Below, piece after piece: positions 1 through 6,912 of a stretch of 9,626 bases of DNA. This DNA is from Candidatus Nanopelagicales bacterium (GTDB taxonomy: Bacteria > Actinomycetota > Actinomycetes > S36-B12 > GCA-2699445). The stretch lies in the NCBI GenBank assembly GCA_029939085.1, contig JAOZTQ010000025.1, forward strand, positions 1 to 9,626, read 5' to 3'. The notes beneath the pieces are model-generated. The model was not told the origin of the DNA, did no database searches, and saw nothing but the letters and a program-made list of their open reading frames with translations. How positions within the stretch are numbered: position 1 is the stretch's first letter; every line of letters begins with the position of its first letter. The translations under genes and the position numbers were made by a program.

Positions 1-43
1 TCCGGCCATGCGAATCAACGAGGGCGACCGCGATGAAGTGTGA
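1..43 (+). CDS. 3' end of an upstream coding sequence (identity uncertain)
   Basis: Reading from base 2, an open frame ends in PAMRINEGDRDEV and a TGA at 41-43. It overlaps the start of the acetyltransferase gene by 11 nt, which is typical of translationally coupled genes. The visible 13 residues are too few to recognise a family. In mycobacteria the gene before rimJ is a moeA/glp (gephyrin-like molybdotransferase), so that is the best guess from gene order. It would also fit the glpR/sepX homologue two genes downstream, because GlpR is the membrane partner of Glp. The tail itself does not prove this. Confidence 0.4.
   Translation, partial: PAMRINEGDRDEV
20..24 (+). promoter_or_regulatory. 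Shine-Dalgarno sequence of the rimJ-like gene
   Basis: GAGGG lies 8 nt before the ATG at 33, inside the end of the upstream gene. It supports this start and re-initiation after the overlapping stop. It contrasts with the genes heading transcription units in this window, which lack such a site. Confidence 0.6.
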
Positions 44-650
44 TTGGCCCATAACGCTGACCAACGGTGAAGTCGTTCTTCGTCCGCTATCGCGTCGAGA
101 TAGTCGACAGTGGCAGCAACTCCGGCGAGGAAATGTGGAATGGCTCCGTGAGTGGGAGGCCACGCTACCGCTGCCGGACCCCACGATTCCGGCTGATTAT
201 CGCGCCATGATCCGAAGTCAGGCCAAGGATGCGCGCGCAGGTCGCGCCATCTCACTTGGAATAGAATTCAGGGGTGTCCTGGTCGGGCAGATCACCTTGG
301 GTGGTTTGAGTTGGGGATCCTTAAGGTCAGGTTACGTCGGGTATTGGATTTCGCGTCGATCAGCTGGACAGGGTGTGACCCCGCTAGCAGTCGCGATGCT
401 ATGTGACTACGCCTTCGATCAGATGCAACTACACCGGATAGAGATTAACGTTCGCCCGGAGAATCAATCGTCGCTGCGGGTTGTGGCGAAACTAGGATTC
501 AGGTTCGAAGGCACTCGGCGGGGATACCTGCATATCAATGGCGATTGGCGCGATCACTTGTCCTACGCGATGCTCACCTCGGAAAGGCCGAGAAACGGCC
601 TGGTCCGACACCTTTACGATGCTTCGGTCGCGGAACGACGGCCTAAGTGA
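33..650 (+). CDS. rimJ: RimJ/RimL-type GNAT N-acetyltransferase
   Basis: A 205-residue GCN5-related N-acetyltransferase of the RimJ/RimL branch. These enzymes transfer acetyl from acetyl-CoA to a protein or small-molecule amine; E. coli RimJ acetylates the N-terminus of ribosomal protein S5. The N-terminus has the usual strand 'LRPLSRRD' (residues 16-23). The acetyl-CoA loop is RSAGQGV (109-115) after the strand GYWIS. The RimJ signature HRIEINVRPENQSS (134-147) is followed by KLGF (153-156) and a GDWRDH motif near the C-terminus. Length is normal for the family. The start overlaps the upstream gene and has a GAGGG site. The gene sits upstream of sepX/glpR, as in mycobacteria. The family is secure; the substrate is not, since actinobacterial homologues need not act on S5. 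Confidence 0.88.
   Translation: MKCDWPITLTNGEVVLRPLSRRDSRQWQQLRRGNVEWLREWEATLPLPDPTIPADYRAMIRSQAKDARAGRAISLGIEFRGVLVGQITLGGLSWGSLRSGYVGYWISRRSAGQGVTPLAVAMLCDYAFDQMQLHRIEINVRPENQSSLRVVAKLGFRFEGTRRGYLHINGDWRDHLSYAMLTSERPRNGLVRHLYDASVAERRPK
585..601 (+). other. GC-rich perfect hairpin in the 3' part of the rimJ-like gene
   Basis: AGGCCG (585-590) and CGGCCT (596-601) form a perfect 6-bp stem with an AGAAA loop, about 50 nt before the stop codon. No T-run follows. It could damp transcription or stabilise the mRNA end before the separately initiated sepX gene, or be incidental to the codons. Confidence 0.35.
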
Positions 651-708
651 GGTAGAACTTGCGCGCGACACGGTGTCTGATATGCAATAAATGAAGTGGC
701 TTCCCCCC

Positions 709-714
709 TAATCT
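709..714 (+). promoter_or_regulatory. -10 element of sepX/glpR (leaderless promoter)
   Basis: TAATCT is a good TANNNT match lying 7 nt before the GTG at 722, which puts the expected transcription start on or next to the start codon. There is no Shine-Dalgarno sequence between them (ATTCCTT). No clear -35 box is seen. Confidence 0.5.
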
Positions 715-721
715 ATTCCTT

Positions 722-1537
722 GTGACCGGCCTCATTTATGTGATTCTCATCGCAGTATGGGTAGTCGTTCTCGTGCCTCGTTTTCTTCGACATCATGACG
801 AGAGCAAGCGCATGCGTGAGTCGGAGCGACTGGAGGCTGCTCTAGCACCGACTGCAGTTGATCCGGATAACGCTGAGGTAAGCGGCGAAAGAGCTGGCAG
901 TTGGTCGGAATACCTCCTGTCCCTAACGAATATCAGTAACACAGGCTGGGTGGGGCAGATGCGATCCCCACGGTCGGCGGCTGCCAAGCGACGCCGTTCC
1001 ATCACCTTGGGGCTAGGCGGAGCAAGCCTGTTGTCCGTGACGGCGGCCGCTCTGGGTGTCCTTCCGGGATTCATCGCCGTAGTTCCTGCGCTACTTCTCA
1101 TTGGTTACCTGGCAGCGATGTTCGCTCATATGCGCCGATCGGAGAACGAGGCTGCTACATCGTCGGCAACGCAAACGTCAGTTGGACGTCGGACCGTTCC
1201 ATATCGCTCGTCTAGTCAGGCAAGCGACGGTGTCCGAATCGTCGGCGAAGGGCAACAGGGAGAAGCGGGCTGGTCACCCCGAGAAACCACCCTCCCCACC
1301 TACGTCAACAAGCCAAAAGCGTCTAAGGTTCCCAGAAGGATTGATCTCACTCGAGAAGGATGGACCGGCGCTGGCATGGTCGAGGCAGCTCAGCAGCAGC
1401 AGGGTAGCCCCGAACTCGAAGATCAGATTGCTCGAGAGCTGTCGGTTGTATCCCCCTCACAAGACGAGGAAGTGGTGGAGTACGCCTACCCTGACGTCGA
1501 AGACGACGGCTACTATCGCCGGGCGGTCAACGAGTAG
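722..1537 (+). CDS. sepX: Divisome membrane protein SepX/GlpR
   Basis: A 271-residue protein of the actinobacterial SepX/GlpR family. In Streptomyces SepX supports septum formation. In Corynebacterium GlpR is the membrane receptor for the gephyrin-like, FtsZ-linked protein Glp. The N-terminal helix (about residues 3-18) ends in the family hallmark VPRFLRHHDESKR (18-30). Two further hydrophobic helices follow at about 94-112 and 115-136, after a basic RSAAAKRRR segment (85-92). The rest is cytoplasmic-looking and low in complexity. It contains the conserved PTYVNKPKA...RRIDLTREGW patch (about 192-214), a QQQQ run and an acidic C-terminus (EEVVEY...). The GTG start is set by the hallmark helix beginning at once and by the -10 box 7 nt upstream. 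The neighbouring rimJ-like gene matches known synteny. The family call rests on the N-terminal signature and the context. Confidence 0.85.
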   Translation: MTGLIYVILIAVWVVVLVPRFLRHHDESKRMRESERLEAALAPTAVDPDNAEVSGERAGSWSEYLLSLTNISNTGWVGQMRSPRSAAAKRRRSITLGLGGASLLSVTAAALGVLPGFIAVVPALLLIGYLAAMFAHMRRSENEAATSSATQTSVGRRTVPYRSSSQASDGVRIVGEGQQGEAGWSPRETTLPTYVNKPKASKVPRRIDLTREGWTGAGMVEAAQQQQGSPELEDQIARELSVVSPSQDEEVVEYAYPDVEDDGYYRRAVNE

Positions 1538-1562
1538 TTTCAGCCTAGGGGCGACTGGTTGT

Positions 1563-1568
1563 TATCCT
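1563..1568 (+). promoter_or_regulatory. Possible -10 element of the tRNA-Ala gene
   Basis: TATCCT lies 11 nt before the mature 5' end of the tRNA, so transcription would begin a few bases ahead of it. A loose -35 candidate, TTCAGC (1539-1544), lies 18 bp upstream and starts just after the sepX stop. Confidence 0.4.
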
Positions 1569-1579
1569 GGCTGACGCAA

Positions 1580-1653
<74 letters not shown>

Positions 1654-1770
1654 TTAACGGTGCGGCAAATCGTTTAGCAGTCTTGCCAGTCTATGAACTT
1701 GAGATTTTCTGATGCGTGGCACTAGGGCTCGCAGTGGGCGCGTCCTGTATTACCTTTCCCAACCGGTGGT

Positions 1771-1776
1771 TAGGGT
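1771..1776 (+). promoter_or_regulatory. -10 element of the DUF3048 lipoprotein gene (leaderless promoter)
   Basis: TAGGGT lies 6 nt before the GTG at 1783. The intervening GGTGAA is purine-rich, so a weak Shine-Dalgarno reading is also possible. No clear -35 box is seen. The rest of the 130-base gap after the tRNA (1653-1782) shows only a weak GGCAA/TTGCC inverted repeat. Confidence 0.4.
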
Positions 1777-1782
1777 GGTGAA

Positions 1783-2748
1783 GTGGCGCGAGTTCGACCT
1801 AGGCTAATCATTGCGGTCGCTTTCATTGTGGGAGTTGTGCTGACCGGTTGTTCCGGTGATCAGGAAGGTGCAAGCGATCCCCAAGACACCCAGGAATGGA
1901 AGCCCTTCAATTTTGCGATGACGGGTGTGGCGGCCCCAGAAGGCACAACCCGAAGGCCGGTTATAGCAGTCAAAATCGACAACACTGCCGCCGGACAGCC
2001 ACAGCAAGGGGTTGGTCAGGCGGATCTTGTAGTAGAAGAGCCAGTAGAAGGCGGGCTAACTCGGCTACTGGCGTTCTTCGAGTCTCAGCGGCCGGACTCG
2101 GTGGGGCCGGTTCGATCGGTTAGAGATACAGATATTCCTTTGGTCGAACCAGCTCGGGCCACTGTCGTCGCTTCGGGAGGTTCTGAGTCAACGCTTCAGG
2201 CGTTTGCCTTGGCGGGTGTACCACTACTGACGGATACCAGTGATCTCTTCGTACGAAATCCTGAGCGCTCGGCTCCCTATGACCTATACGCCGATCTAAG
2301 CCAATCGATTCCTGGGCCCTTGCCGCGCAATGACTATCTGCAGTTCGGCGAAGCCGACTTACCGCCGGGCAAGCAAATCTCTAATATCACCGTGGATTTT
2401 TCTTCCGCAGCTCAGACAAAATGGCAGCTGACTGACGATGAGGACTGGCGCCAAGATGACAGTGCCCCTGGATTCACCGCAGATTCGATAGCGATCTTGG
2501 GTGTTGACTTACAAGATTCGGGGTTGGTGGATGCGGCCGGCACTCCGGTGCCGGAAGCCGAAGTGGTTGGGCGGGGGCGAGGCTTTTTGGTTCTGGGAGA
2601 TGAACTCCACCAGATTCGGTGGCGAAAAGAGAGTCCCAAGGCGGCCTTTCAGTTCTCGACCGATGCAGGCCTCGTTATCTCAGTCCCGCCTGGTCGTTCC
2701 TGGATTAGCCTGTTGCCTCGCGAAGGTGGAAAAGTCTCATTCAGTTGA
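1783..2748 (+). CDS. DUF3048 (YerB-like) lipoprotein
   Basis: A 321-residue predicted lipoprotein of the DUF3048 family (YerB-like), whose biochemical role is not established. A basic N-terminus (RVRPR), a hydrophobic stretch (8-20) and the lipobox LTGC give lipidation at Cys23 and anchoring on the outer face of the membrane. The first DUF3048 domain has the family signature: IAVKIDN (61-67), then QADLVVEEPVEGGLTRLLAFF (80-99), and SVGPVRSVRD (106-115). Residues about 196-320 form the C-terminal domain and end in the usual PPGRSWISLLP...G.V pattern, so the protein is full length. The GTG start gives a proper signal peptide at once. Its 3' end overlaps the convergent copD-ctaG gene by 12 bp. 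A role at the envelope is inferred from location only. Confidence 0.87.
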   Translation: MARVRPRLIIAVAFIVGVVLTGCSGDQEGASDPQDTQEWKPFNFAMTGVAAPEGTTRRPVIAVKIDNTAAGQPQQGVGQADLVVEEPVEGGLTRLLAFFESQRPDSVGPVRSVRDTDIPLVEPARATVVASGGSESTLQAFALAGVPLLTDTSDLFVRNPERSAPYDLYADLSQSIPGPLPRNDYLQFGEADLPPGKQISNITVDFSSAAQTKWQLTDDEDWRQDDSAPGFTADSIAILGVDLQDSGLVDAAGTPVPEAEVVGRGRGFLVLGDELHQIRWRKESPKAAFQFSTDAGLVISVPPGRSWISLLPREGGKVSFS

Positions 2749-4755
2749 ATCGGATTGAGCCGCCAAATTCGCGAGCCGCTTGTTATAGGCGCGCAACTCA
2801 GCGTCATTGTCACGCTCCGACTGCCGATCTAGTCGTCGGGCGGTGCGCTCATCGCTGCGGGCCCATTGCACCGCAACAACTACTGTCACGATCAAGGCAG
2901 GGATTTCACCAAATGCCCAAGCAACCCCACCGCCGTTGAGTGTGTCGGTCAAGGAGTCGGTAATCCAGGGCGGTTGCACCTGCGAGAACCATTCCGGTGC
3001 GAGTGGCTGAGTTAAGCTCATGAGCGCTACGGCAAACAGCCCGTGAAGCGATATGTAGACCAAAAGCAGAATGAGCCGAGCCCACGGTGGGATACGTCGG
3101 GGACCCGGGTCCAGGCCCAATACCACCCAATAGAAGAGGAAACCGGCGATCAGGAAGTGAACGTTCATGAGAACGTGGCCGACATGTGAACTCATACCAA
3201 GCCCGAAGAGCGGCGTGAAGTAAAGCCCGTAGAGTCCGACAGTTCCCAGGGCGAGAGCGACTAAGGGATGAGTAGCCAGCTTGGACAGTGGGGTATGAAT
3301 CCCCCAAAGCAGCCAATCCCGCGGACCACGGTTTGTCTCTTTCCCCGTGGGCAGCGCTCGCAATGCCAGGGTGGACGGCATACCCAAAGCCAGGAGCACC
3401 GGTACGAGCATGCCGATGGTCATATGTTGCACCATGTGCCACTCAACTGAGACCTGGGAATACCCAGCGATGCCAGAACTTGTCGCCCACATCAGCACCA
3501 AGACGCCCGCAGTCCAGGCCGCAGTTCGACCCCATTGCCAGGGGACACCGTTGCGGCGCAGTTTGAGAGCGCCCATCCAGTAGAAGACAAGTAAGGCCGC
3601 TCCGACGAGTAGGAAGAAGATGTCCGGGTACCACCCCAACATCACCGTTTGCCAGTCAGGAGGTGGGGGGAATGGGAAGCCCAGCAACTGCTCAGCCGTG
3701 GAACCGAGCGGAACATCAGCACGTGGGAAAGCCGTCTGGGTCAAACTTGCTGCGATTCCGATGGTTGCAGCCAGCAGACAAATCTCGATGGTGAGCCAGC
3801 GCAACAGCGGTCCACGCTGCGGTGTGGAATCGGCCAAGGCCATTCGGCGGGCTCGGTTGGCGAACAGCAATAAAGCAGCAATCAGAGATACCTTGATCAC
3901 AACTAGTAAGCCGTAGCCGGTACCCAGCAGGTCTGCCGGCTGCTCGAGTCGGGTGTAGGTGTTGGCCGCGCCTGAAATCAGTAGGGCAATGACGCACCAC
4001 AGTGCTAGCGGTGAGAATCGCTGTACAGCATGATCAGCACCTGGATCCATGCGCCAAATATGCCGGGATACAGCGACAAGACTGCCCACCCACAGTGCGG
4101 CTGCGATGCCATGGATTGCACCGGCAGTTAAAGCTAGTGAATGATCTCCGACGCTACTGCTGTGACTCGCGATGGAAGGGATCGGCAAGGCGATTCCGGC
4201 GATGGCCAGCAGGACGAAGGTTGCACCTGTCCGGACCGTGAAAAGGCAGCCCACCGCGACCACCAGTGCCAAAACCGCGCTGAAGGCATAAGCCTTGTGA
4301 ATCGTCGGCTCAAAAGCGAACGTGAAGAATAGATCCGGTTCCAGCGAGGCAAGGAGAGGTTGACCTACAACTGCGGCATTCCCGAAAACGATAGCCATCA
4401 CAGCGACGACGGCCCAGCTGACTGCACTCCAGCCCGCGATCTTTATATCGCTTCTGCCCACATGCGTAACGGTTCTTTTGTCTGCGGCAGGCAAAAGAAA
4501 CGCGGCGCTAGTGAGGAAGCCGATAGTGAGGGTGCCGCTAATGACAACGAGTAACTTGGCGATAGGTAGACCCCAGCCGACAACCGGGCCTGGGTCCGGA
4601 ATTCCCTCTTCGGGTGGTGAGTAGCTAGAACCTCCCAGCGACATACCGATGAGTAGAGCGAGACCGGCAATAGCAGCCAGGATGACTGCTAGGGGAGTTA
4701 AGTTGCGTGGTCGGGCCTTGGTTGAGGCTGACGTTGGCGTGGCGGTTTCAGTCAT
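2737..4755 (-). CDS. CopD copper-transport domain fused to CtaG cytochrome oxidase assembly protein
   Basis: A 672-residue polytopic membrane protein joining two families. Residues about 20-345 are CopD-like: multiple hydrophobic helices and a His-rich core, SHSSSVGDHSLALTAGAIHG (197-216) followed by LWVGSL (221-226), with His198, His205 and His215 as likely copper ligands. Residues about 365-635 match the caa3-type CtaG family: VEWHMVQHM (437-445), HVGHVLMNVH (524-533) and FYWVVLGLDPGP (541-552). CtaG proteins help insert copper into cytochrome c oxidase. Such fusions are common in Actinobacteria, and Rv0102 of M. tuberculosis is of this type. A start 20 codons upstream (4815) is open, but ATG 4755 is preferred because it overlaps the copC stop by 8 nt (ATGACTGA), a classic coupling arrangement. 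Copper import for oxidase assembly is inferred from family and neighbour. Confidence 0.88.
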   Translation of the reverse strand: MTETATPTSASTKARPRNLTPLAVILAAIAGLALLIGMSLGGSSYSPPEEGIPDPGPVVGWGLPIAKLLVVISGTLTIGFLTSAAFLLPAADKRTVTHVGRSDIKIAGWSAVSWAVVAVMAIVFGNAAVVGQPLLASLEPDLFFTFAFEPTIHKAYAFSAVLALVVAVGCLFTVRTGATFVLLAIAGIALPIPSIASHSSSVGDHSLALTAGAIHGIAAALWVGSLVAVSRHIWRMDPGADHAVQRFSPLALWCVIALLISGAANTYTRLEQPADLLGTGYGLLVVIKVSLIAALLLFANRARRMALADSTPQRGPLLRWLTIEICLLAATIGIAASLTQTAFPRADVPLGSTAEQLLGFPFPPPPDWQTVMLGWYPDIFFLLVGAALLVFYWMGALKLRRNGVPWQWGRTAAWTAGVLVLMWATSSGIAGYSQVSVEWHMVQHMTIGMLVPVLLALGMPSTLALRALPTGKETNRGPRDWLLWGIHTPLSKLATHPLVALALGTVGLYGLYFTPLFGLGMSSHVGHVLMNVHFLIAGFLFYWVVLGLDPGPRRIPPWARLILLLVYISLHGLFAVALMSLTQPLAPEWFSQVQPPWITDSLTDTLNGGGVAWAFGEIPALIVTVVVAVQWARSDERTARRLDRQSERDNDAELRAYNKRLANLAAQSDSTE

Positions 4756-5350
4756 CGGACAGATTCCGTCTGCCGACCGCCAGCCACCAGGCCACAACGC
4801 CAGCGAGAACAACACCGCCGCTCACCCACAGCCACGCGGGTACCGCACCGCGATCAGTGGTGTCAGTGGCCGAGGCTGCAGCAGTTGAACCGGTATTCGT
4901 TGGTTCGTCTTCAACCTGGTTAGGCGCCTCCGATGCGCTACCAGTAGAGGCTGGATCGATCCGAAAGTTGATTCCGCCGGTCATGATATGACCATCGGAA
5001 CTTGCCACTCGGTAGGAAATCTCAAACTTGCCTGTGCCCCAACCTGTTGGCCACTCCGCAACAATAGTTTCGTTCTTCACGGTGGTTGCTAGGCGGGATT
5101 TGTCGCTACCGTTGGCGGTCTCAGCGATGACAGTGTCGCTGTCTTCGATCAGAGCGCCAGAGAACTGTAGGACGATCTCCGACGGGGCAGAGGTAACGGT
5201 CTTACCGTCACCGGGTGTACTCGATACGAGTTGAGCGTGGGCCTTGGCTGGTGATCCGAGAATAAGTGGGCCGCCACCCAGGAGAATCAGTGCGACGACA
5301 AACAACAGCGTCCGGACGTCGATCCGCTGAGGTTCACGCAAAAGAGACAC
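4748..5350 (-). CDS. copC: CopC-family periplasmic-side copper-binding protein, C-terminally membrane anchored
   Basis: A 200-residue secreted copper-binding protein. A signal peptide (hydrophobic 13-32) ends in SPAKA, and cleavage there makes His38 the mature N-terminus, as expected for the Cu(II) site of CopC. The other ligands are visible in SSDGH: Asp119 and His121. The CopC fold spans about 38-132, ending in GGINFRID. A Ser/Thr/Ala/Pro-rich linker (133-167, 12 Ser/Thr in 35 residues) leads to a single C-terminal helix (about 171-192) followed by GRR, so the domain stays tethered outside the membrane. It probably hands copper to the CopD domain encoded directly downstream, with which it overlaps by 8 nt. 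The GTG start is 28 nt after the pmt stop. No Met-rich Cu(I) site is seen. Confidence 0.9.
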   Translation of the reverse strand: MSLLREPQRIDVRTLLFVVALILLGGGPLILGSPAKAHAQLVSSTPGDGKTVTSAPSEIVLQFSGALIEDSDTVIAETANGSDKSRLATTVKNETIVAEWPTGWGTGKFEISYRVASSDGHIMTGGINFRIDPASTGSASEAPNQVEDEPTNTGSTAAASATDTTDRGAVPAWLWVSGGVVLAGVVAWWLAVGRRNLSDD

Positions 5351-5355
5351 TTTCT

Positions 5356-5361
5356 AGGATA
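5356..5361 (-). promoter_or_regulatory. Possible -10 element ahead of copC
   Basis: On the minus strand TATCCT lies 5 nt before the GTG of copC, in the 28-bp gap after pmt. This would allow copC-copD/ctaG to be transcribed independently of pmt as a near-leaderless mRNA. The spacing is short and no -35 box is evident. A weak AGAAA Shine-Dalgarno reading is the alternative. Confidence 0.3.
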
Positions 5362-5378
5362 GTTCGAGTCGGAGTGAT

Positions 5379-6833
5379 TCACACCCAGGAGGGCAGCCAC
5401 ATTCGATTTGACCAACTCTCTTGATCTATCTGCTCGCCTGACCAAATGGGGTAGAAGTACCAGGAAACGCCAACGCAGATCAACAAGAAGACCGCGATAA
5501 CGACCAGCCGAGCTTTGCGGTCTGCCCAGCGGCCGGTGCGAGGATCTGGGTTGGCGATATTCGCAAGTGACAGGGTAAGCGCCGTGATGATGAATGGCGT
5601 GAAGGCGATCGTATAAAAGCCGAAGATAGTGCGGTCGGGATATAGCAGCCACGGAATCCAGCCCGCGGCTACTCCGGTGAGCGCAGCGGCAGCCCGCCAA
5701 TCCCGGTGACCGATCCAACGCCAGATCTGGTGGAATAGTGCCAGTACCGCGGCCCACCAAATGATCGGATTGCCGAGTGCAGTGATGGCTTCCGAGCAGT
5801 TGCCGGACTCACAAGTTCCAGCGTCACCTTGGAACGTCTCGTAGTAGAAAGACGTAGGCCGAGCTTGCAGGAGCCAGCCGAAGGCAGATGAGTCGTAGGC
5901 ATGCTCGCTGGTCAGATTCGTATGGAACCCCAAAATTTGTTGGTGGTAGTCCCAGAGTGAACGAAGCGAATCTACCCAGCCCGTGCCGCCTGCAGCATCT
6001 CGAGCCCAGGCATCGGAACTAGCAAACCAGCCGTACCAGGTGAGTAGATAGACGATGAACGCAACCGACAGCATGGTGATCGCCGCTGGGATGCCGTCAC
6101 CCAGCCAGGCCCGCAGCCAGCGAGTTCCAGAGCGATGGCGTCGACTCGCGTCCCAGGCCACCGTAAGCAAACCGAACGCAATCACGAACCACAATCCGCT
6201 CCATTTGACGCTGCAGGCCAAACCTAGTGAGACGGCAGCAGCTAACCGCCAGGGTCGAATCCAGTGCCCGGACCAGCCACCGTGTCTGGATCGATCTCGA
6301 TCAATCAGCAGCAAGGCGAACGCAGTCAAGACAAAAAACATTAGGAGACCGTCGAGAATGGCAACTCTGCTCGTGACAATCGCCATGCCATCAATGGCAA
6401 GCAACAGACCGGCGACGGTCCCCCAGATTTCGCCGCCGACCATGCGACGCACCGCACGCGCGAGGATGAGGATGCTCAACGTGCCCAGGATGGCGACGGC
6501 GATACGCCAGCCATACGGGTTCATTCCGAAGATGGCTTCGCCTGAAGCGATGATCCATTTACCTGCCGGTGGATGCACTACGAAGGACGCGTCACTCGTA
6601 AAGATTTCTACCGTGCTGGGATCTGTCGCACTCAGTATCTTCTCGTCCACATCTTCCACAGCGGAACGCTCATATCCGAACTGCAAAAGTGAATATGCGT
6701 CCTTGGCGTAGTACGTCTCGTCGAAGACGAAAACGTTGGGATGGCCGAGATCGCGTAGTCGCAGCCATCCGCCTAACGCGGTTACCGCGAGGGGTCCGGC
6801 CCACCCAAGAGCGCGGTCGCGAAGGCTGGTCAC
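5379..6833 (-). CDS. pmt: Protein O-mannosyltransferase (dolichyl/polyprenyl-phosphate-mannose dependent, GT39)
   Basis: A 484-residue polytopic GT39 enzyme. It transfers mannose from polyprenyl-phosphate-mannose to Ser/Thr of proteins crossing the membrane; the M. tuberculosis counterpart is Rv1002c. The first extracytoplasmic loop has FVFDETYYAKDA (35-46), with the catalytic acidic pair Asp38-Glu39, and VHPPAGKW (86-93). Other family features are RVAILDGLLMFF (156-167), CSVKWSGL (207-214) and YPIWSG near the C-terminus (461-466). About ten hydrophobic segments are spread along the chain. The length is slightly below the usual roughly 500, and both ends look complete. The GTG start is preceded by TACGAT 6 nt upstream and no Shine-Dalgarno site, suggesting a leaderless mRNA. 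It is divergent from rsmI, the same pairing as Rv1002c/Rv1003. copC follows after 28 nt. Confidence 0.92.
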   Translation of the reverse strand: MTSLRDRALGWAGPLAVTALGGWLRLRDLGHPNVFVFDETYYAKDAYSLLQFGYERSAVEDVDEKILSATDPSTVEIFTSDASFVVHPPAGKWIIASGEAIFGMNPYGWRIAVAILGTLSILILARAVRRMVGGEIWGTVAGLLLAIDGMAIVTSRVAILDGLLMFFVLTAFALLLIDRDRSRHGGWSGHWIRPWRLAAAVSLGLACSVKWSGLWFVIAFGLLTVAWDASRRHRSGTRWLRAWLGDGIPAAITMLSVAFIVYLLTWYGWFASSDAWARDAAGGTGWVDSLRSLWDYHQQILGFHTNLTSEHAYDSSAFGWLLQARPTSFYYETFQGDAGTCESGNCSEAITALGNPIIWWAAVLALFHQIWRWIGHRDWRAAAALTGVAAGWIPWLLYPDRTIFGFYTIAFTPFIITALTLSLANIANPDPRTGRWADRKARLVVIAVFLLICVGVSWYFYPIWSGEQIDQESWSNRMWLPSWV

Positions 6834-6839
6834 AGTTGC

Positions 6840-6845
6840 ATCGTA
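6840..6845 (-). promoter_or_regulatory. -10 element of pmt (leaderless promoter)
   Basis: On the minus strand TACGAT is followed by 6 nt (GCAACT) and then the GTG of pmt. There is no Shine-Dalgarno sequence and no clear -35 box. It lies in the 79-bp divergent spacer (6834-6912) shared with rsmI. Confidence 0.5.
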
Positions 6846-6900
6846 TGTGAGCGATGAAGTCGATAGGTCATACCGCAGGCGCTCGACGAGTCGTTCATGT

Positions 6901-6906
6901 CAGCAT
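6901..6906 (+). promoter_or_regulatory. Weak -10 candidate of rsmI
   Basis: CAGCAT lies 6 nt before the ATG at 6913. It keeps the A at position 2 and T at position 6 of a -10 hexamer but lacks the first T. No Shine-Dalgarno sequence is present, so a leaderless start is plausible. Confidence 0.22.
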
Positions 6907-6912
6907 TGCGCT

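Noticed and set aside
1384..1402. A short CAG-rich run encoding QQQQ in sepX, as a possible unstable repeat
   Set aside because: Only a few CAG units in a low-complexity part of the protein; too short to suggest a functional or phase-variable repeat.
1101..1574. A 157-codon frame overlapping the 3' half of sepX and reaching the tRNA promoter
   Set aside because: It is out of frame with the conserved SepX sequence, has a basic low-complexity translation, and has no ribosome site or recognisable motif.
1664..1687. GGCAA...TTGCC inverted repeat downstream of the tRNA as a terminator
   Set aside because: The stem is only 5 bp, the loop is 14 nt and no T-run follows. The signal is too weak to call.
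2906..3442. A 178-codon frame on the - strand inside copD-ctaG
   Set aside because: It is same-strand but out of frame with the CtaG domain, whose His motifs are intact in the annotated frame. No start signal precedes it.
4756..4815. The 20-codon N-terminal extension of the copD-ctaG frame
   Set aside because: It would overlap copC by 68 nt. The added residues are not CopD-like, whereas ATG 4755 gives the usual ATGA-type coupling with copC.
6055..6711. A 218-codon open frame on the + strand inside pmt
   Set aside because: It lies wholly antisense to the conserved pmt coding region. Its translation is rich in Arg, Ser, Pro and Met without any family motif. It is the complementary shadow of a real gene.
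6736..6912. The 59-codon upstream extension of the rsmI frame
   Set aside because: It is antisense to the start of pmt and rich in Arg/Ser. The conserved RsmI domain begins just after ATG 6913.
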